From contig NC_073745.1 of assembly GCF_029784135.1 (NCBI RefSeq), positions 99,789,333 through 99,853,332 of the forward strand: a stretch of DNA of 64,000 nt, written 5' to 3'. Of this stretch, positions 51,469-62,919 are shown in pieces. The translations under genes and the position numbers were made by a program. The number at the start of each line of letters is the position of its first letter. The stretch's first letter is position 1. This DNA is from Toxorhynchites rutilus septentrionalis. Lineage: Eukaryota > Arthropoda > Insecta > Diptera > Culicidae. The notes below the pieces were generated by a model. It saw nothing but the letters and a program-made list of their open reading frames with translations. It had not been told where the DNA came from and did not search any database.

Positions 51469-52711
51469 CTTTGTTATTCAGCTGAAAGCAAAAGTTCAAT
51501 GTTCAACAAGAATTTTATGTGTGGCAATCATTCACTGGTACTTGAATCCTGCAACACCCCTTTTAATTATCGTAAACTGTTGAAGTAACCTCTTTTCAAT
51601 GGCTCAAGGAACAATGGGCACACATCTGATCATCCTCCTTGAAATTGCTGCGAACTTAGAGCTACTAGAATGGCTTATGAAAATATTCGAGTGGGATTGA
51701 TGTGCTTCCCATAGTACAGCAAAATGAAGAAAAAAGCACACACATGTGCTGCTATCTGATAAGATACCGAAGGCACGTTCCTCGTGGTGACTTCAACGAC
51801 GAAACGCGTCAACTTTCTCTACAGTTCGCGATGAGTTATTGCTCGATAAGCGTTTGTTTCTCATTCAAATAGAGGGCGCATTTCGTGTGATCCTATATTT
51901 ATCATCTTCTCCGACCCATTGTGTTTCATAACTCATTCATCACGTTGACTTTGTGCTGTCAATTGCGTTACAATACTGAAGTAAAATATCTGCTCGCTTT
52001 GAATTGGCATAAATCGGCAAAAGCACCTAAGTGATAGAAAGCAGATAAGATTAGATACGCGAAGGCCATCGAAAAGAACGAATTTGCGTTGGATTTATAA
52101 ACTATGACATTAATAATGCGTATCCTGTGAATTTTAAGAATACTGAATAGTTGAATTACCAAAGTATTCTCCTGCAAATTGGTTTCTGTGAACGATGGCT
52201 TTGCACCGGATGATTTGGGAGGTGGTTCTGTAGTAAAATTCAATGTGCAATTCCGCAATTGATAAACGTGAAGCATGCGTGTGATGAGAAACATTCCCAT
52301 TTGCCCAAAGAATCAAAGCATTTTAAGTTGCGGAAAGAACGTATAAATATTATATATGGGCAAACAGATTTGCGCAGAAGGGTGTTATGATCAAAATTTG
52401 GTGAAACAAGAATGCTTGTAAATTTGTTTTTGTTTTCCTAGAAAATCTATTTTTTTATTTCATTTGGTATAACATACACAAAAAATATTTAGATTATCTT
52501 CCGGTTGAAAGAATCCAAACAGCACGGCCTTTCGTTTAACGCATGTCCCGGATTGTTCTTGCTGCGCTTTCGATTTAGCTTGGATTAAGAGCATTTGCAC
52601 AATATCATCGTAGGTCCCCGCTAACAAAGATATTTATTATACGAAAAGAAGAGATTCAGAAATTCGACTGGAAAGTAGTCACATATTGCGAATCATTCGG
52701 GAGCACAACAT
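51469..52711. other. Unassigned stretch
   Basis: No domain or repeat ends recognised. The minus frame at 51968-52300 has no recognisable motif and is probably chance. Confidence 0.35.
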
Positions 52712-53003
52712 ATTTTGACGTAGGACTACGTCTTTCGTTTCTATACTGAGGTGTAAGTTCAAAGTTTCGATAACGAAAGTGTTACGTTGGAGAACGAGAT
52801 TTTGAGCGTTAATAGCTCCTAAACAACTGAACGAAATGGTATGATGAACCCTTCATTCGAAAGATGAAATGTCTACGTGTTATATGCTTGTTACTTTTTG
52901 ATCCAAAAACTTGTTTCAATAGCCTTAAATTGCTTTCAAAACAGGCTATTGAAATCACACCAATCAGTATATAAGCGAGCGCCGCTCGGAAATCCACTCA
53001 GTT
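52712..53003 (+). repeat. Dispersed TATA-containing repeat R, copy 2
   Basis: The same ~290-bp unit as 37921-38213 in the opposite orientation: tttgacgtaggactacgtct at the start, aggctattgaaatcac with its upstream inverse, then agtatataagcgagcgccgc near the end. It leads directly into a minisatellite. Confidence 0.75.
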
Positions 53004-53029
53004 ATGATTGCGTAACGATTGAGGTACGA

Positions 53030-53500
53030 TCGCTGGAATGGATGTGTGTTTCCCTAACACAGATTTCGAAACCATGGAGCCAGGGGAGATCGACATTGCA
53101 AAATAGCTGTAAGCAGCAGGTACTTTTGTACTCGTTTGTGTTTCTGCAAATCGGAATGCTTCCCTAACACAGATTTCTAAGTACTTTTGTACTCGCTGGC
53201 GTTTCTGCAAATTGTAATGTTTCCCTAACACAGGTTTCAAAACCATGGAGCCTGGGGAAATTGGCATTGCAAAATAGATGCAAGCTGTAAGTACTTTAGT
53301 ACTCTCTTGCGTTTCTGCAAGTCGTACTATTTCCCTAACACAGATTTCTAAAACATGGAGCCTGGGGAAATTGGCATTGCAAAATAGATGCAAACTACGG
53401 GTACTTTTGTACTCGCTAGCATTTTTGCAAACCGGAATGTGTTTTCCCAATACAGATTCCGAAAGCAAGAAGTTGAGAAAATCGGCATTGTAGATACATT
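53030..53500. repeat. Minisatellite of ~110-bp units
   Basis: Units start ttccctaacacagatttc at about 53049, 53160 (shortened to ~60 bp), 53220 and 53330, with a diverged one near 53441. Each has accatggagcctggggaaat, cattgcaaaatagatgcaag and gtacttttgtactcgctagc. The frames that run through are repeat artefacts. The array starts directly after repeat R copy 2. Confidence 0.8.
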
Positions 53501-53689
53501 CAAGTCGGCAATACTTTTATATCCCCATGCATTTTAGACTCCGGAATTCGTTTTGCTAACACGGTCTTAAAAAGCGGGTACAAATGCAACGCTCGATTAT
53601 TCATTACTGCATTGGAAGATATCTTTTCATTTCACGTATAATGAATTATTCTCCATTTACCGATAATAGGCATTTATCAGTTATTGTAT

Positions 53690-53830
53690 TGTATGTTGTC
53701 CAATCAATTTGTGCTCAGCTTATGTTTTTATCGTGTAGGTCTTGCTACTAACAATTTATGTAATTGTGGTCCAGGAAGTCATAATATCGAGCATGTTGTT
53801 TGGTTATATAAAAAATGTAATTGATGAATT
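53690..53830 (+). pseudogene. LOA-type C-terminal zinc-motif relic
   Basis: The plus strand reads TNNLCNCGPGSHNIEHVVW at about 53745-53803. It is the same C-x-C-G-x-G-x-H-x-I-E-H block as in the minus-strand frame at 58050-58319. A short coding scrap from a non-LTR element. Confidence 0.5.
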
Positions 53831-56183
53831 TAACTGGCTGTTGATTTAGAAGTTCGAAAGTGTATACTCACGCATATCAGATTATGGTAGCTTAGTCGCT
53901 AATGGTATTTAATGGTATTTTTGTGTACATTTGGAACAGAATATGGTTCCGGATTCTACCACGTTATCTCATCTAACCCGTTTAAAGGATACAAGTTTAT
54001 ACAGGAAACGATTTTTTTTTCAGGGCTTACTTTTGATGTATCTCGAAATTTTGAACAATGGAAAAACTCAATTCAAATGCAATCACTTCACACAATCCCA
54101 GCCCTATGTCAAGATCCCGTCCGTGTTCCTAGGCCCAGACCCATCAACTTTTTCTTGTTGATGATCCCGGTTGTAATGAACATATTTTTCAAGTTTCATG
54201 TACCAGGTATTTGTAAGCAAACAGTTTTACATGAAAATATATTTTAGTTGCCGTATAAAACCCCTGTCCAGGAGCCGGTTTGAAGTCGTTCAAACGTAGC
54301 ATCAGTCATCACGCAATCGTGCTCCGTATAAAACATCCGGATTCCTGTTTTGACCGTTTTTTATCGTTGTGATTTGGATTAACTACCTTCTTATAAGTCG
54401 ACAGTCTTGCTCGTTTCTGAGTTGCACGATTGTAGACTTCGGTATCCTAAATTTAGAGTGTAATTTTAGTGGAATCTGTCAGTAAAGATGACAGCGGGGA
54501 GACTGTATAGATAATTCCACGTGGATATGGACGAGTTAAATTAATTTACAAATTAGATTTATTTGGTATTTACAAGAATTTCTGAACTTGCCCACCACAT
54601 TCATAAGTGGAACGGTGCTGCCCAATCTAACGTTAATTTTTTTCCAATATCGATGAACTTCTCATCTGAACTGTGCATTCAGAAAGTAACTCACATGAAC
54701 CGTGGGCAATCGAACTATTTCCGTTGATAGTAGAGAATTCATTCATTCTATCAGAGTGAAGAAACTGTCAAAGAATGGTAATTAATGAGTTCGGTTATAA
54801 TGTTTGAACACGAAAAACATTAGGCGTTTTATTTTATATGAAAATAGCAGAAATTTCTTCTGAGGGAACTCCTTTTATTAGATGTCCTGGTTTGATATAT
54901 TATGCCTTTGTTGAGTCACCTTCAGTCACATGTTTGCCAGATGAGCCACATTAATAGCTTTGGCCTCGTTTTTACCTAGCAGTCTTCCGGGGCACTCTGT
55001 CATTCGAACGAAAATTAGCATCCGTAACAACACAATCGCATCTCGTCGAAAAAGAATTGTGAAAATTACTGGAGTGTTTGTTTGCCTCCAGATTGTACTT
55101 AGCGTTACGGTCCGGTATCAATTGTACCTTCAGACTTCTACAACCAGCCCTCTTCTTTGACTTTTATATTAGAAACGTGATTTTCATTCACGAACGAAAT
55201 CTTTCATAAAAGGGATGGCCACAGCTCTAATAGTTGGGCACGATTCCGAATGTATTTATTTGGGTCTTCCTCGGTACTATGCTCTTCAGCTGCAATCAGG
55301 GCTCGATACTTTCGATACTAAATGATGAAAATAACTTTTTTACTTCTTCCTTTCTCTTCAGTCAATTTCAATTTCGATTGTGTGTATCCACTACGCATAC
55401 TGAAACATCGATTCTTCGATTTCGTTTTCGTTCTGCTGTTTCCTAAGAATTTTAAAACAGATGCTTTCACTTGACGATTGAAAGTGCTCTATTCATTATC
55501 ATTTGAATGGGCTTTATGTCGCTTTCAGTTTCCCATGTAAAAGAACGATCACTACTTTCAATTGAAAATTTCATTCGATTTGATTTCATCGAACTGGATC
55601 TTCCCGCACCATCTTTCAATAAAAATGGAATTAAAAGAGACGTGTTATATTAGTTTTACAACCAGCGCCGACAACTGATTACGCCTGCTAGTATACTGCA
55701 CATTTCTTTCACAACGTCATTTTAATATGTTTCAGTGAATACAGTTCGAGATACAACGAAATTTTCATTCGAAATAAGACACTTCGATATAAAATCATTC
55801 ATTTTCATTAGACGATATGATAATTTCGCTTGGGTGTGAAAAATGAAAGAAATGCACGTGATACAAAACGAGACTGTATGAAGCTGAAGTGATATTCTCT
55901 TTAGTGAGCGTGAAGAGAGAGATTAGCATTATTTTTAGTCTGCACGAGTTTGCAGCATATTGAAAGGCGAAAGGCTCATTGAGTGACGATGTGTAAATTG
56001 AAGTGAAATGTTATGGCCCTGGCTGCAATAGCTTCTTCCCCACGCAATGTACGACGTCTTTGACGTTGCGTGTTATCCTATAAATCTACAGGTTGTTCAG
56101 TAATTTCGAATACACTTGAAAAAAGTGTTTAAAAAAGAAAACATAAGATAATCTTTTCTGTGACAATTTTTATCGGGGTAATG
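53831..56183. other. Unassigned stretch
   Basis: About 2.3 kb without a recognisable gene. Several short open frames have no domain. 55450-55860 is rich in ttttcattcga-type phrases and may be an old MITE; no ends found. Confidence 0.35.
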
Positions 56184-56189
56184 TTTATT
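56184..56189 (-). terminator. Poly(A) signal downstream of the 56249-56479 frame
   Basis: AATAAA on the minus strand about 60 bases after the stop codon at 56249-56251. Confidence 0.5.
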
Positions 56190-56248
56190 GAGAACCCTTA
56201 CGACATATTAGCTGGGAGCTGTGGGCAGTCCCGATCGACACATCCAGG

Positions 56249-56479
56249 TCAGCTACTGTCTTCCGGATTGAGCGGTTTATTTTTCAACGAACTCCCTTCC
56301 TCACCACCTTGATGGCTGCTGGCCTCCTTGCCGAACGTGGCCTCCCGGATCTTGTACGGTCCTTGGCCGAGCTCCCAGTTCCGACGGTTGGTGGTATAGA
56401 TGAAATCCCGTTTCACCCCTCGTGATTTCAACCATCGGGATTTCACCGTGCTCAGTAAACAAACAACAAATGACAGCAA
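56249..56479 (-). CDS. Candidate small gene or terminal exon, unidentified product
   Basis: The minus-strand frame ends KNKPLNPEDSS then TGA. It has GC-rich, gene-like codon use (KREATFG-type segment IREATFGKEASSHQGGEEGS) unlike its surroundings, and a poly(A) signal follows 60 bases later. The frame has no ATG near its start; a polypyrimidine run ending in AG (ttgtttgtttactgag, near 56455) could be a splice acceptor, which makes it a terminal exon. The segment TTNRRNWELGQGPYKIREA suggests a small basic protein. I do not recognise the family. It could also be a processed gene fragment. Confidence 0.4.
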   Translation of the reverse strand: MLSFVVCLLSTVKSRWLKSRGVKRDFIYTTNRRNWELGQGPYKIREATFGKEASSHQGGEEGSSLKNKPLNPEDSS

Positions 56480-57409
56480 GTCGACACCGTGCGCGTCGGT
56501 TAGCCTATTAGCGAATTCGTTTTTAAAACTGAGTCAGTTCCAAACTGACTCTGTAATACAGAAACGTTTTCAGTTTCACGAATACGGCGGTTTGTAGTTG
56601 TGCGTTATATAGTTTGATTTGTTTACATTTGCGATGACAAATGTACAATGTCGACTCTGGTGACGATATTAGTGCTCGGGAGGTAAGCGAAGCGCAAAAA
56701 TATAAAAGTTTGAATGAAAATTTCTACTACATATTGTTTGAATACTTAACACATGTAGTCCTGACACTCACTTAACCTTTTGTCGATGCATTTCTTGTTT
56801 GTTCTACAAATAATTACTATTATAATATAAATTCATCATCAGACACAGTTTTCGTTCAATATTTTTTTTTGCAATTTCGGGAAAACCCCTTTTTTCATCA
56901 AATAAAATAGAAAAACGATACGCTAACGTAAATTTTCATTCATGATTTTGAAAACATGTTTATTCCACCTGAATATCCATCATTATTTTCGCCTCCCAAT
57001 GAAAGCACACAAAGTTTAATGCCGTCTATGCGAATATGCTCTTCAAAATCAGAATCCGAATTGGATTACGATTCCAATAATACAAAAGCAAAAGCAGCAG
57101 GTTTTCAATTTTTTTCAAAGTCTTTATTTTTAGATTTTCCAAAACAAACCGGATGTTATCGAGCGGAGTCTAGTCGTCATGATCCTCGCCTTTGGGTCCT
57201 TTTTGAGTTGGCGACTCAATTTGCCCGTGGATTCAGGGATTGAAAGAGAGCAAAATTCCACCAGAAATTGAATTCAGGATAACGATATTGAGTCCTGATG
57301 AGAAATAGGAAAAGTCCTATGTTACTACTGGGTCTTACTCTTTATTCAAATCCATACATGATCCTTCCGTCCTTTCAGGTCGAACTGCAGTTTTGAAATG
57401 ATTTATTTT
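56480..57409. other. Unassigned stretch
   Basis: Minus-strand ctatataacg near 56605 is TATA-like and lies upstream of the candidate exon. The plus frame 56956-57243 (95 codons) has no recognised domain; it is recorded but not called. Confidence 0.3.
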
Positions 57410-57414
57410 CAAAA

Positions 57415-57650
57415 ATTAAAATGTCCAAGCTTGTCCACGGTGAGGGGGAGGGAGTTTAGATAATGTCCACGTGGACACGTTATATGAATATTGAAAAAAA
57501 AACTTCTGTGTTCAACAATACGTGAATTCTATTCTGTATTTCCAAGAAAAGCCATATTTATCAATGAGAGAGTTGAGCTGTCTGATAGTCGAACATCCAT
57601 ATTTTTTCATATCGTTGAACTCCTTTCCTAAATGTGTATTCTGAGAATTA
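57415..57650. repeat. Relative of the GTCCACGTGGAC repeat at 8580-8860
   Basis: Has gtccaagcttgtccacggtg, a G-rich run, gtccacgtggacac and a later tatttatcaatgagagagtt, matching the order of motifs at 8640-8860 with much divergence. Confidence 0.5.
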
Positions 57651-57714
57651 CGCACATGAACTGAGAAATGAACAATTTTTTTCATTTGTTTTAGAGAATC
57701 ATGAGATCATTATT

Positions 57715-58049
57715 ATTAAATTCGTTTATTTTTACAGGCTCAGTTACATAAGTTTAAAGGAGCCGAATTCTTAATTATATTTTCATTGCTACTATACATT
57801 AACATTTTATTAAATCTAAGGTAAGTAAGGTAGAAAACCGATTACTCGCGGTCTACTCGAGTTTAAAAGGGTGACATATTTTTTCAGGAAAAGGATCGGA
57901 TATAAGGAAATTGTTACAATAATGATAATCTCACACACTCAATTCTTAAATCTATTCGTATATCTATTGTGTATTTACATTTCAACTTATTCTACTGTTT
58001 GTAGCAAGGGGACCAATTGCTCGCAAAGGATATAAGGATATAAGGATAA
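57715..58049 (-). repeat. 3'UTR of the LOA-type relic
   Basis: Follows the coding tail below on the minus strand and matches 26735-27120 in block order (aaggtagaaaaccgattact, tttcaacttattctactgtt). It ends toward cagttacataagtttaaagg. Confidence 0.55.
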
Positions 58050-58319
58050 TCACACACGAACATCGATAGCTTTAAGGAAAATATAGATTTGGGACATGTA
58101 ATCAAGGTCTAACCGAGCCAACACATCTCTCACCGGCGCATTGGGCTGTCTTCCTCTAGCCCTAAGGGAGTTTTCTAAATTCGATCTGGCGACAAGATAC
58201 AACTCGCCCGACCAAACAACGTGCTCGATGTCGTGGTAACCTTGGCCACAAACACAAAGATTGTTATCGGCAAGATTAATACGAAAGAGTAGCGCGTCTA
58301 ACGAACAGTGGTTGGACAT
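58050..58319 (-). pseudogene. LOA/R1-type non-LTR C-terminal fragment
   Basis: 89 codons: LDALLFRINLADNNLCVCG, GYHDIEHVVWSGEL, RARGRQPNAPVRDVLARLDL and YIFLKAIDV. The C-x-C-G ... H-D-I-E-H block is the C-terminal zinc motif of LOA/R1-type polyproteins after the RNase H domain, with the final Cys replaced by Gly. Everything upstream is missing. Confidence 0.7.
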
Positions 58320-58422
58320 GAGTCGGGAGAAGGTGCGAAAGTCATGAGATCATGAGAGATGAGATATGAAGACGCCACCAACGTAAAAACTACTTCGTGT
58401 ATTTTTTTTAAACTCCCATGTT

Positions 58423-58683
58423 TTGCGAAAATGGAACACAAACAACAAATTCTTCCATGGGTGCGCAGATCCTATCTATAGAGAATTTCAATCTTCGTTG
58501 AAATGTAATATTTCCTGGAATACACTTCTATCCGGGGATTCTCCTCCGGAGAATCAACAGCTCCATAACCAGGTTCGAAAACGCAAAAGCGATGAGGGAG
58601 CAGCGAACCCTGTTCAGACTAAGAACCCGCTACTGCACCGTGTCGTGTCGAATAATCGGCTAACCCTGAAGAAGCCTAATTAA
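58423..58683 (+). other. Open frame of unknown nature (86 codons)
   Basis: Reads VRKRKSDEGAANPVQTKNPL near its end, which is basic and resembles the tail of some non-LTR ORF1 proteins, but there is no zinc knuckle or RRM. It lies between the LOA relic and repeat R copy 3. Not claimed as a gene. Confidence 0.25.
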
Positions 58684-58739
58684 TTCGTCTTTGAAAAAAA
58701 AACAGGAAGTGGGTTATATCTGTGGTATAACCGCAAGGG

Positions 58740-59084
58740 TGACGTAGGACTATCGTATGATTTAGTGATCATTTGTTTTTAGTTGCTTCTGAATCAATTC
58801 TGAATGGATTTCCAAGCGGCGCTCGCTTATATACCGATTGGTTATTTCAATAGCCTGTTTTGAAGGCAATTTCAAGGATATTGAAACAAGTTTTTGGGTG
58901 AAAAAGTAACAAATATATAACGCGTAGACATTTTATCTTTCGAATGAAGTGTTTATCATACCATTTCGTTCGGTTGTTTAGGAGCTATTAACGCTCAAAA
59001 TCTCGGTCTCCAGCGTAACGCTTTCGTTTTCGAAACTTTTATTTTACACCCCGGTATAGAAATGAAAGGCGTAGTCCTACGTCA
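58740..59084 (-). repeat. Dispersed TATA-containing repeat R, copy 3, with inverted ends
   Basis: 345 bp from tgacgtaggacta (58740-58752) to its exact reverse complement tagtcctacgtca (59072-59084). The inner ~290 bp equal copies 1 and 2, including tttcaatagcctg and cgctcgcttatataccgatt. This is the only copy with both inverted ends, and suggests the repeat is a DNA element or is derived from one. Confidence 0.7.
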
Positions 59085-59090
59085 AAACTC

Positions 59091-59469
59091 TGCATGTCAT
59101 TGTCTGTGGTTGTCGATATTCAAAAAAAATCCTTTCCGACAGGCCATCTCTCCTGGGGCTGCGTACCATTCTGTCATGCGTAGAATAAGTCGATAACCCA
59201 CTGCACACACCACTACACCCATTACCGTACGTGCAGTTACACTACGATTGAACTCCCCGTTCAGCTGAGTATCAAATGGTTTAGTCTTTTGCTAGAAGTA
59301 CGGATGAAAAGTTGATTTTTCCAATTAAGTCCCGTGTTAATCGATTGGTAGTAATTTATCGCAACAAACGCAATCCGCCCAGAAGCGATCCCATTCGGTA
59401 GATCGCTCAATTCGCGTTCTTTTAATCCCCGCACGGGCGTTGTAAGTGCCCGGGAAGCAGTTCAATACC
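59091..59469. other. Unassigned stretch
   Basis: Moderate GC. No coding motif. Confidence 0.35.
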
Positions 59470-60352
59470 CATTGGTAGTTCCTCTTTTTCTGCTGATTGC
59501 AAGTTACGAGCGAGTCAGCCATTGTTTAAAGTCTCGAGTTTTTCACTCTGCCCGCATACAAGCGCAAAATTGTGTGCGGCTGTGTGCTTTGGAGTGGTGT
59601 GTAAAGTGTGCAGCCAGTTGTTACCGTGAGATATCACACGCACACGCTGACACGGAAAGTCAGTGCTCGCGCATCGTAGCAGTATTGGTCGTGGTCAATG
59701 AGTTTCGCAATTTCTCCCAGCATTCGTTTGCCCCTCGGTTGGTTGTGAATACACCTGAAGAAGACGAAGCAAAAAAATTGATATTGTGATGCTGGAAGTC
59801 TCTTGTGGAATCGCTAGAAATTTAGCATAACAAAACGGTGGAAGAAAAATTAAGCAAACATTGCATTTGTAGGGGAAATTTTTCCGAAGGCCGAAGTGTT
59901 GGTACGTGTGTGTTGGAATTGCATGCATCTCCCCCCGGAAGCTGTGTTATGTGTCTAATATGTGACGTTTAACGTCGCAAAATCTGTGAAGTGTTTATTT
60001 TGTTAATTGTTCAAAGTGCTTTTCCTCCCGTAAGGAAAGGAGGTTATTGGGTGCAGCAAAATAGTGAACCAGGAGTATCGAAAATGGTTGCTATGTAGTT
60101 ATACCTGGCAAAAAGCGCTGATGTAATTTACGCCTGGTTGTTTTGAGTTAATGCCTTTTTTTGTTTGTCGATTGTATTTGGAAGAGATTGGCTCGCGCCG
60201 CTGAACTGCGGAATGTGAAGAGAGCTCAAATGTTTGAAGTGTAGTGACAAATGCGAAAATAACATAAAATACTTGAAAAGTTGAGATTAGAAGAACATAA
60301 ATAAACAAATGAATGGAAACTACTCTGGAGAGACTGGCATTTATTTATATTA
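59470..60352 (+). other. Candidate promoter and noncoding 5' exon
   Basis: This segment lacks repeat signatures, is richer in GC and in gtgtgcg/cgcgc phrases than its surroundings, and ends at 60352 with a strong splice donor (ag|gtaagag). Initiator-like tcagt sequences occur near 59515 and 59660. It looks like a long 5'UTR exon of a gene whose coding part lies beyond the window. No long open frame. Speculative without transcript data. Confidence 0.25.
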
Positions 60353-62125
60353 GGTAAGAGCTATTCTGTATTCTGTACACTCGAAAAGAACTCGACTTGA
60401 AAGTCGAAGGCAAATCGTTCAAATTGAGATAACATGATCTACCAGTCTACGACAGCCGTACATATTTACAGACATAATCGACATTGAAGCGTACGAAAAT
60501 GAGAATACAATATAACGAAAAAACGATTCAGTCACCTAACAGGAATATAACGGAGCTGTGGCTTAGCTTTTCTGGGTCGGAACTTGTCCAAATGCTTTGT
60601 TGAAATTAATGAAATCCGGTTTGTTTTTTTTTCCTCCAGAATAACAACTAAGATCAGGTGTAACTTTTGTAGATAAAATATTCTGTTGAGTATGGATCAC
60701 AAATGAAACGCAAAACTATCGTACGCCTCGAAATAAAACGAGTCTTTATTCATCAATGCCAACTACTTGTTTCAATACATTATACCATACTCAACAAGCC
60801 ATCTCTTCCTTCGAATGATCAATATTGTTCACCTTTAAACAAAATTGTTGCTTGTATTCCATGCGATAACGAAAATGTTCTTCGGTTTAGGAATTAATAA
60901 TTTTACTTTGAATGGGAACTTGATCCACGGGTCTGTCAGAGTTTTCAGATGTCAATTAAGATGCATCGTTATCCCCCCAACAATTGAATTAAACGATTTT
61001 TTGGAACAAAGCGGTGTACCATCAGATCCCTTTCGTGCTGCAAGCTGACACCTCTCTGGGTTGCAGTTTCAACCGCCTCCATACACAATATACAAAAATA
61101 CAAATTGGACATCGCTTGATTTTGCTTGTCGAAGAAAATTAGAACATGTCACACATTTGTGCATTTTTCTTTTATTTTCTCTGTAATTGCTTCCAACCTC
61201 TCCGTATTGAACAGTAGCTTCTCTTCAGGTGCTAATATTCATGTCATTTATCCCTTCTTTTTTCCTCCCTTTGCTTATGGCCTGTACGGCGTAGTTCTGT
61301 CAAACTTAGTTCCGTACTGCTCATAAAATACCTATAATGCCTAAAAAGTACACAATAGCAGTATTACAGAGATATGCAATGTCTTTAACACCGTGTGCGT
61401 ATATACCGAGATGAAGAATAGAAGGTGGGAAGATTCACGAGTTTTGGTTGTGTTAAACTTTGATTGTATTAGTAGCCTGGAAGATTGGAAGTTCACATAT
61501 CAGGCATACCAGTCAGTTACTCAAATGTTACAACATTGAGTGTGTCAGCGAATAAATTTGAAAGAGGATATATAGAAACTAATTACATATTTCCAAAATA
61601 TATTTTTCGCATTATGAAAAAAACAGAACATGTCACAAACTAAAATGTTTATTTTTTTCTTATATAAGAAATAGTTTTCTAATGTCTACTACGTTTGGAT
61701 TTTAGAGCAATTTCATGGAAGTTTTTCTCTTGTCAGCAATTGTAATTACTTTTTTCACAATAAGGGTGTTGAACACTTCATTCGTCTAAAACTAAGACAC
61801 AAGCGGAAAACTTTTCGTCTCAATCTAGTCAATTAAATTTATTTTTCAAGTGAATTTCACATGAAAAAACTTGCAACCTTTTTTCCCATCCACTGTTGAA
61901 TGTTTCTCCGTTAAAGGAACAAAAGATAATGTGACTCTGACTTTGTTCATTTACGTTTTTGGTCGACGAACGAGAAGAAAAATTGAATTGAAATAATACC
62001 TCAATAATACTGAAATTTCAGTTTCTGCTAAATTGTCAGTTGGGCTTTTATGAATTTGAACGCTAACATTGTTTTTAAGAAAAAAAATTGTTCGTTCATT
62101 TCATCTGCTTATTTTTACTTGTAAT
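60353..62125. other. Unassigned stretch
   Basis: AT-rich, no gene or element ends recognised. It would be intronic if the candidate exon before it is real. Confidence 0.35.
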
Positions 62126-62138
62126 AACAACACTTTTC

Positions 62139-62631
62139 GGGGGTCTCCGTAGCCACATTGGTTGCGCGTTCGCTTAGTAAGCGATCGATCGTGAGTTCAA
62201 AACTCAGGGCCCTCATTGACGATCTTTGTGTTGTTACAGAATAACTACGTCCACGCAACAATCATCAGCGATGGAGATCGATCCACGGTCGAAATAAGAT
62301 CGATTCATCCATACAACTGCTCTGCTCTGCAAGAAACATCGGGCTGCTGTTCTATAAATAACCCAACAATGATCAATATCAACTGTCTCCGCTGTCCGGT
62401 CTGCTGAACAATGGAAGAACAGAACGAATACTCTTACGCCTAAATGGCTACTGTGAAATGTAATGTACCATATGCAATGGTATAAAAGGAATACTATAAC
62501 GCCAAAAAAAATGGCAAGTGTGTAATGTGCTATTTATAGATATGATAAACATGTGACATGTACACTATTAAAATTCGGCTCTGTTACAGCTGAAATGCTA
62601 ATGAGCCTGAAATAAACGAATGGGTTAAAAA
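62139..62631 (+). mobile_element. Long tRNA-headed SINE with 13-bp target duplication (493 bp)
   Basis: The head (62139-62215) has tggttgcgcgttcgcttagt in the A-box area and gagttcaaaactc as B box. The body ends aataaacgaatgggttaaaa. The 13-bp direct repeat aacaacacttttc is at 62126-62138 and 62632-62644. The ~400-bp body after the tRNA-like head is unusually long and probably comes from a partner LINE. The 63-codon open frame inside is not a gene. Confidence 0.8.
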
Positions 62632-62819
62632 AACAACACTTTTCCTATGTAGTGGACTATTATAAGAAAAGTAACATGCATAAACAAAATCTGTGACGTC
62701 ACAGATTTAAAAATCATCCCACCTTTCATTTTCCATCTCGCGTATATACGAGGTATGATTTTGCGCGCGAGTACAGGAGGGTTAAAACGAAAAGGATCAG
62801 AAGGCTTAATAGTTGACAT

Positions 62820-62880
62820 TAGAGATGGGCAAAACGGTTCACTTTAATGTTCACGGTTCACTAGAAAATCAAACTATGAT
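62820..62880 (+). mobile_element. hAT-like terminus fragment
   Basis: agagatgggcaaaacggttc followed by two more ggttcac phrases matches the (inverted) end at 2120-2141. It is cut off near 62920 where a Helitron-like fragment begins. Confidence 0.4.
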
Positions 62881-62919
62881 TTTGAAATTTTGATTTAGTT
62901 TGAGCCTAGATTCATTTTC

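Noticed and set aside
52998..53468. 156-codon minus-strand open frame
   Set aside because: It runs through the ~110-bp minisatellite; repeated peptide blocks are a product of the tandem DNA.
56956..57243. 95-codon plus-strand frame
   Set aside because: No recognisable domain, no splice or poly(A) context, AT-rich start; left as unassigned.
60300..60352. Coding start ATGAATGG... before the donor at 60352
   Set aside because: The frame reaches a stop (tag) at the exon end, so at most an upstream ORF.
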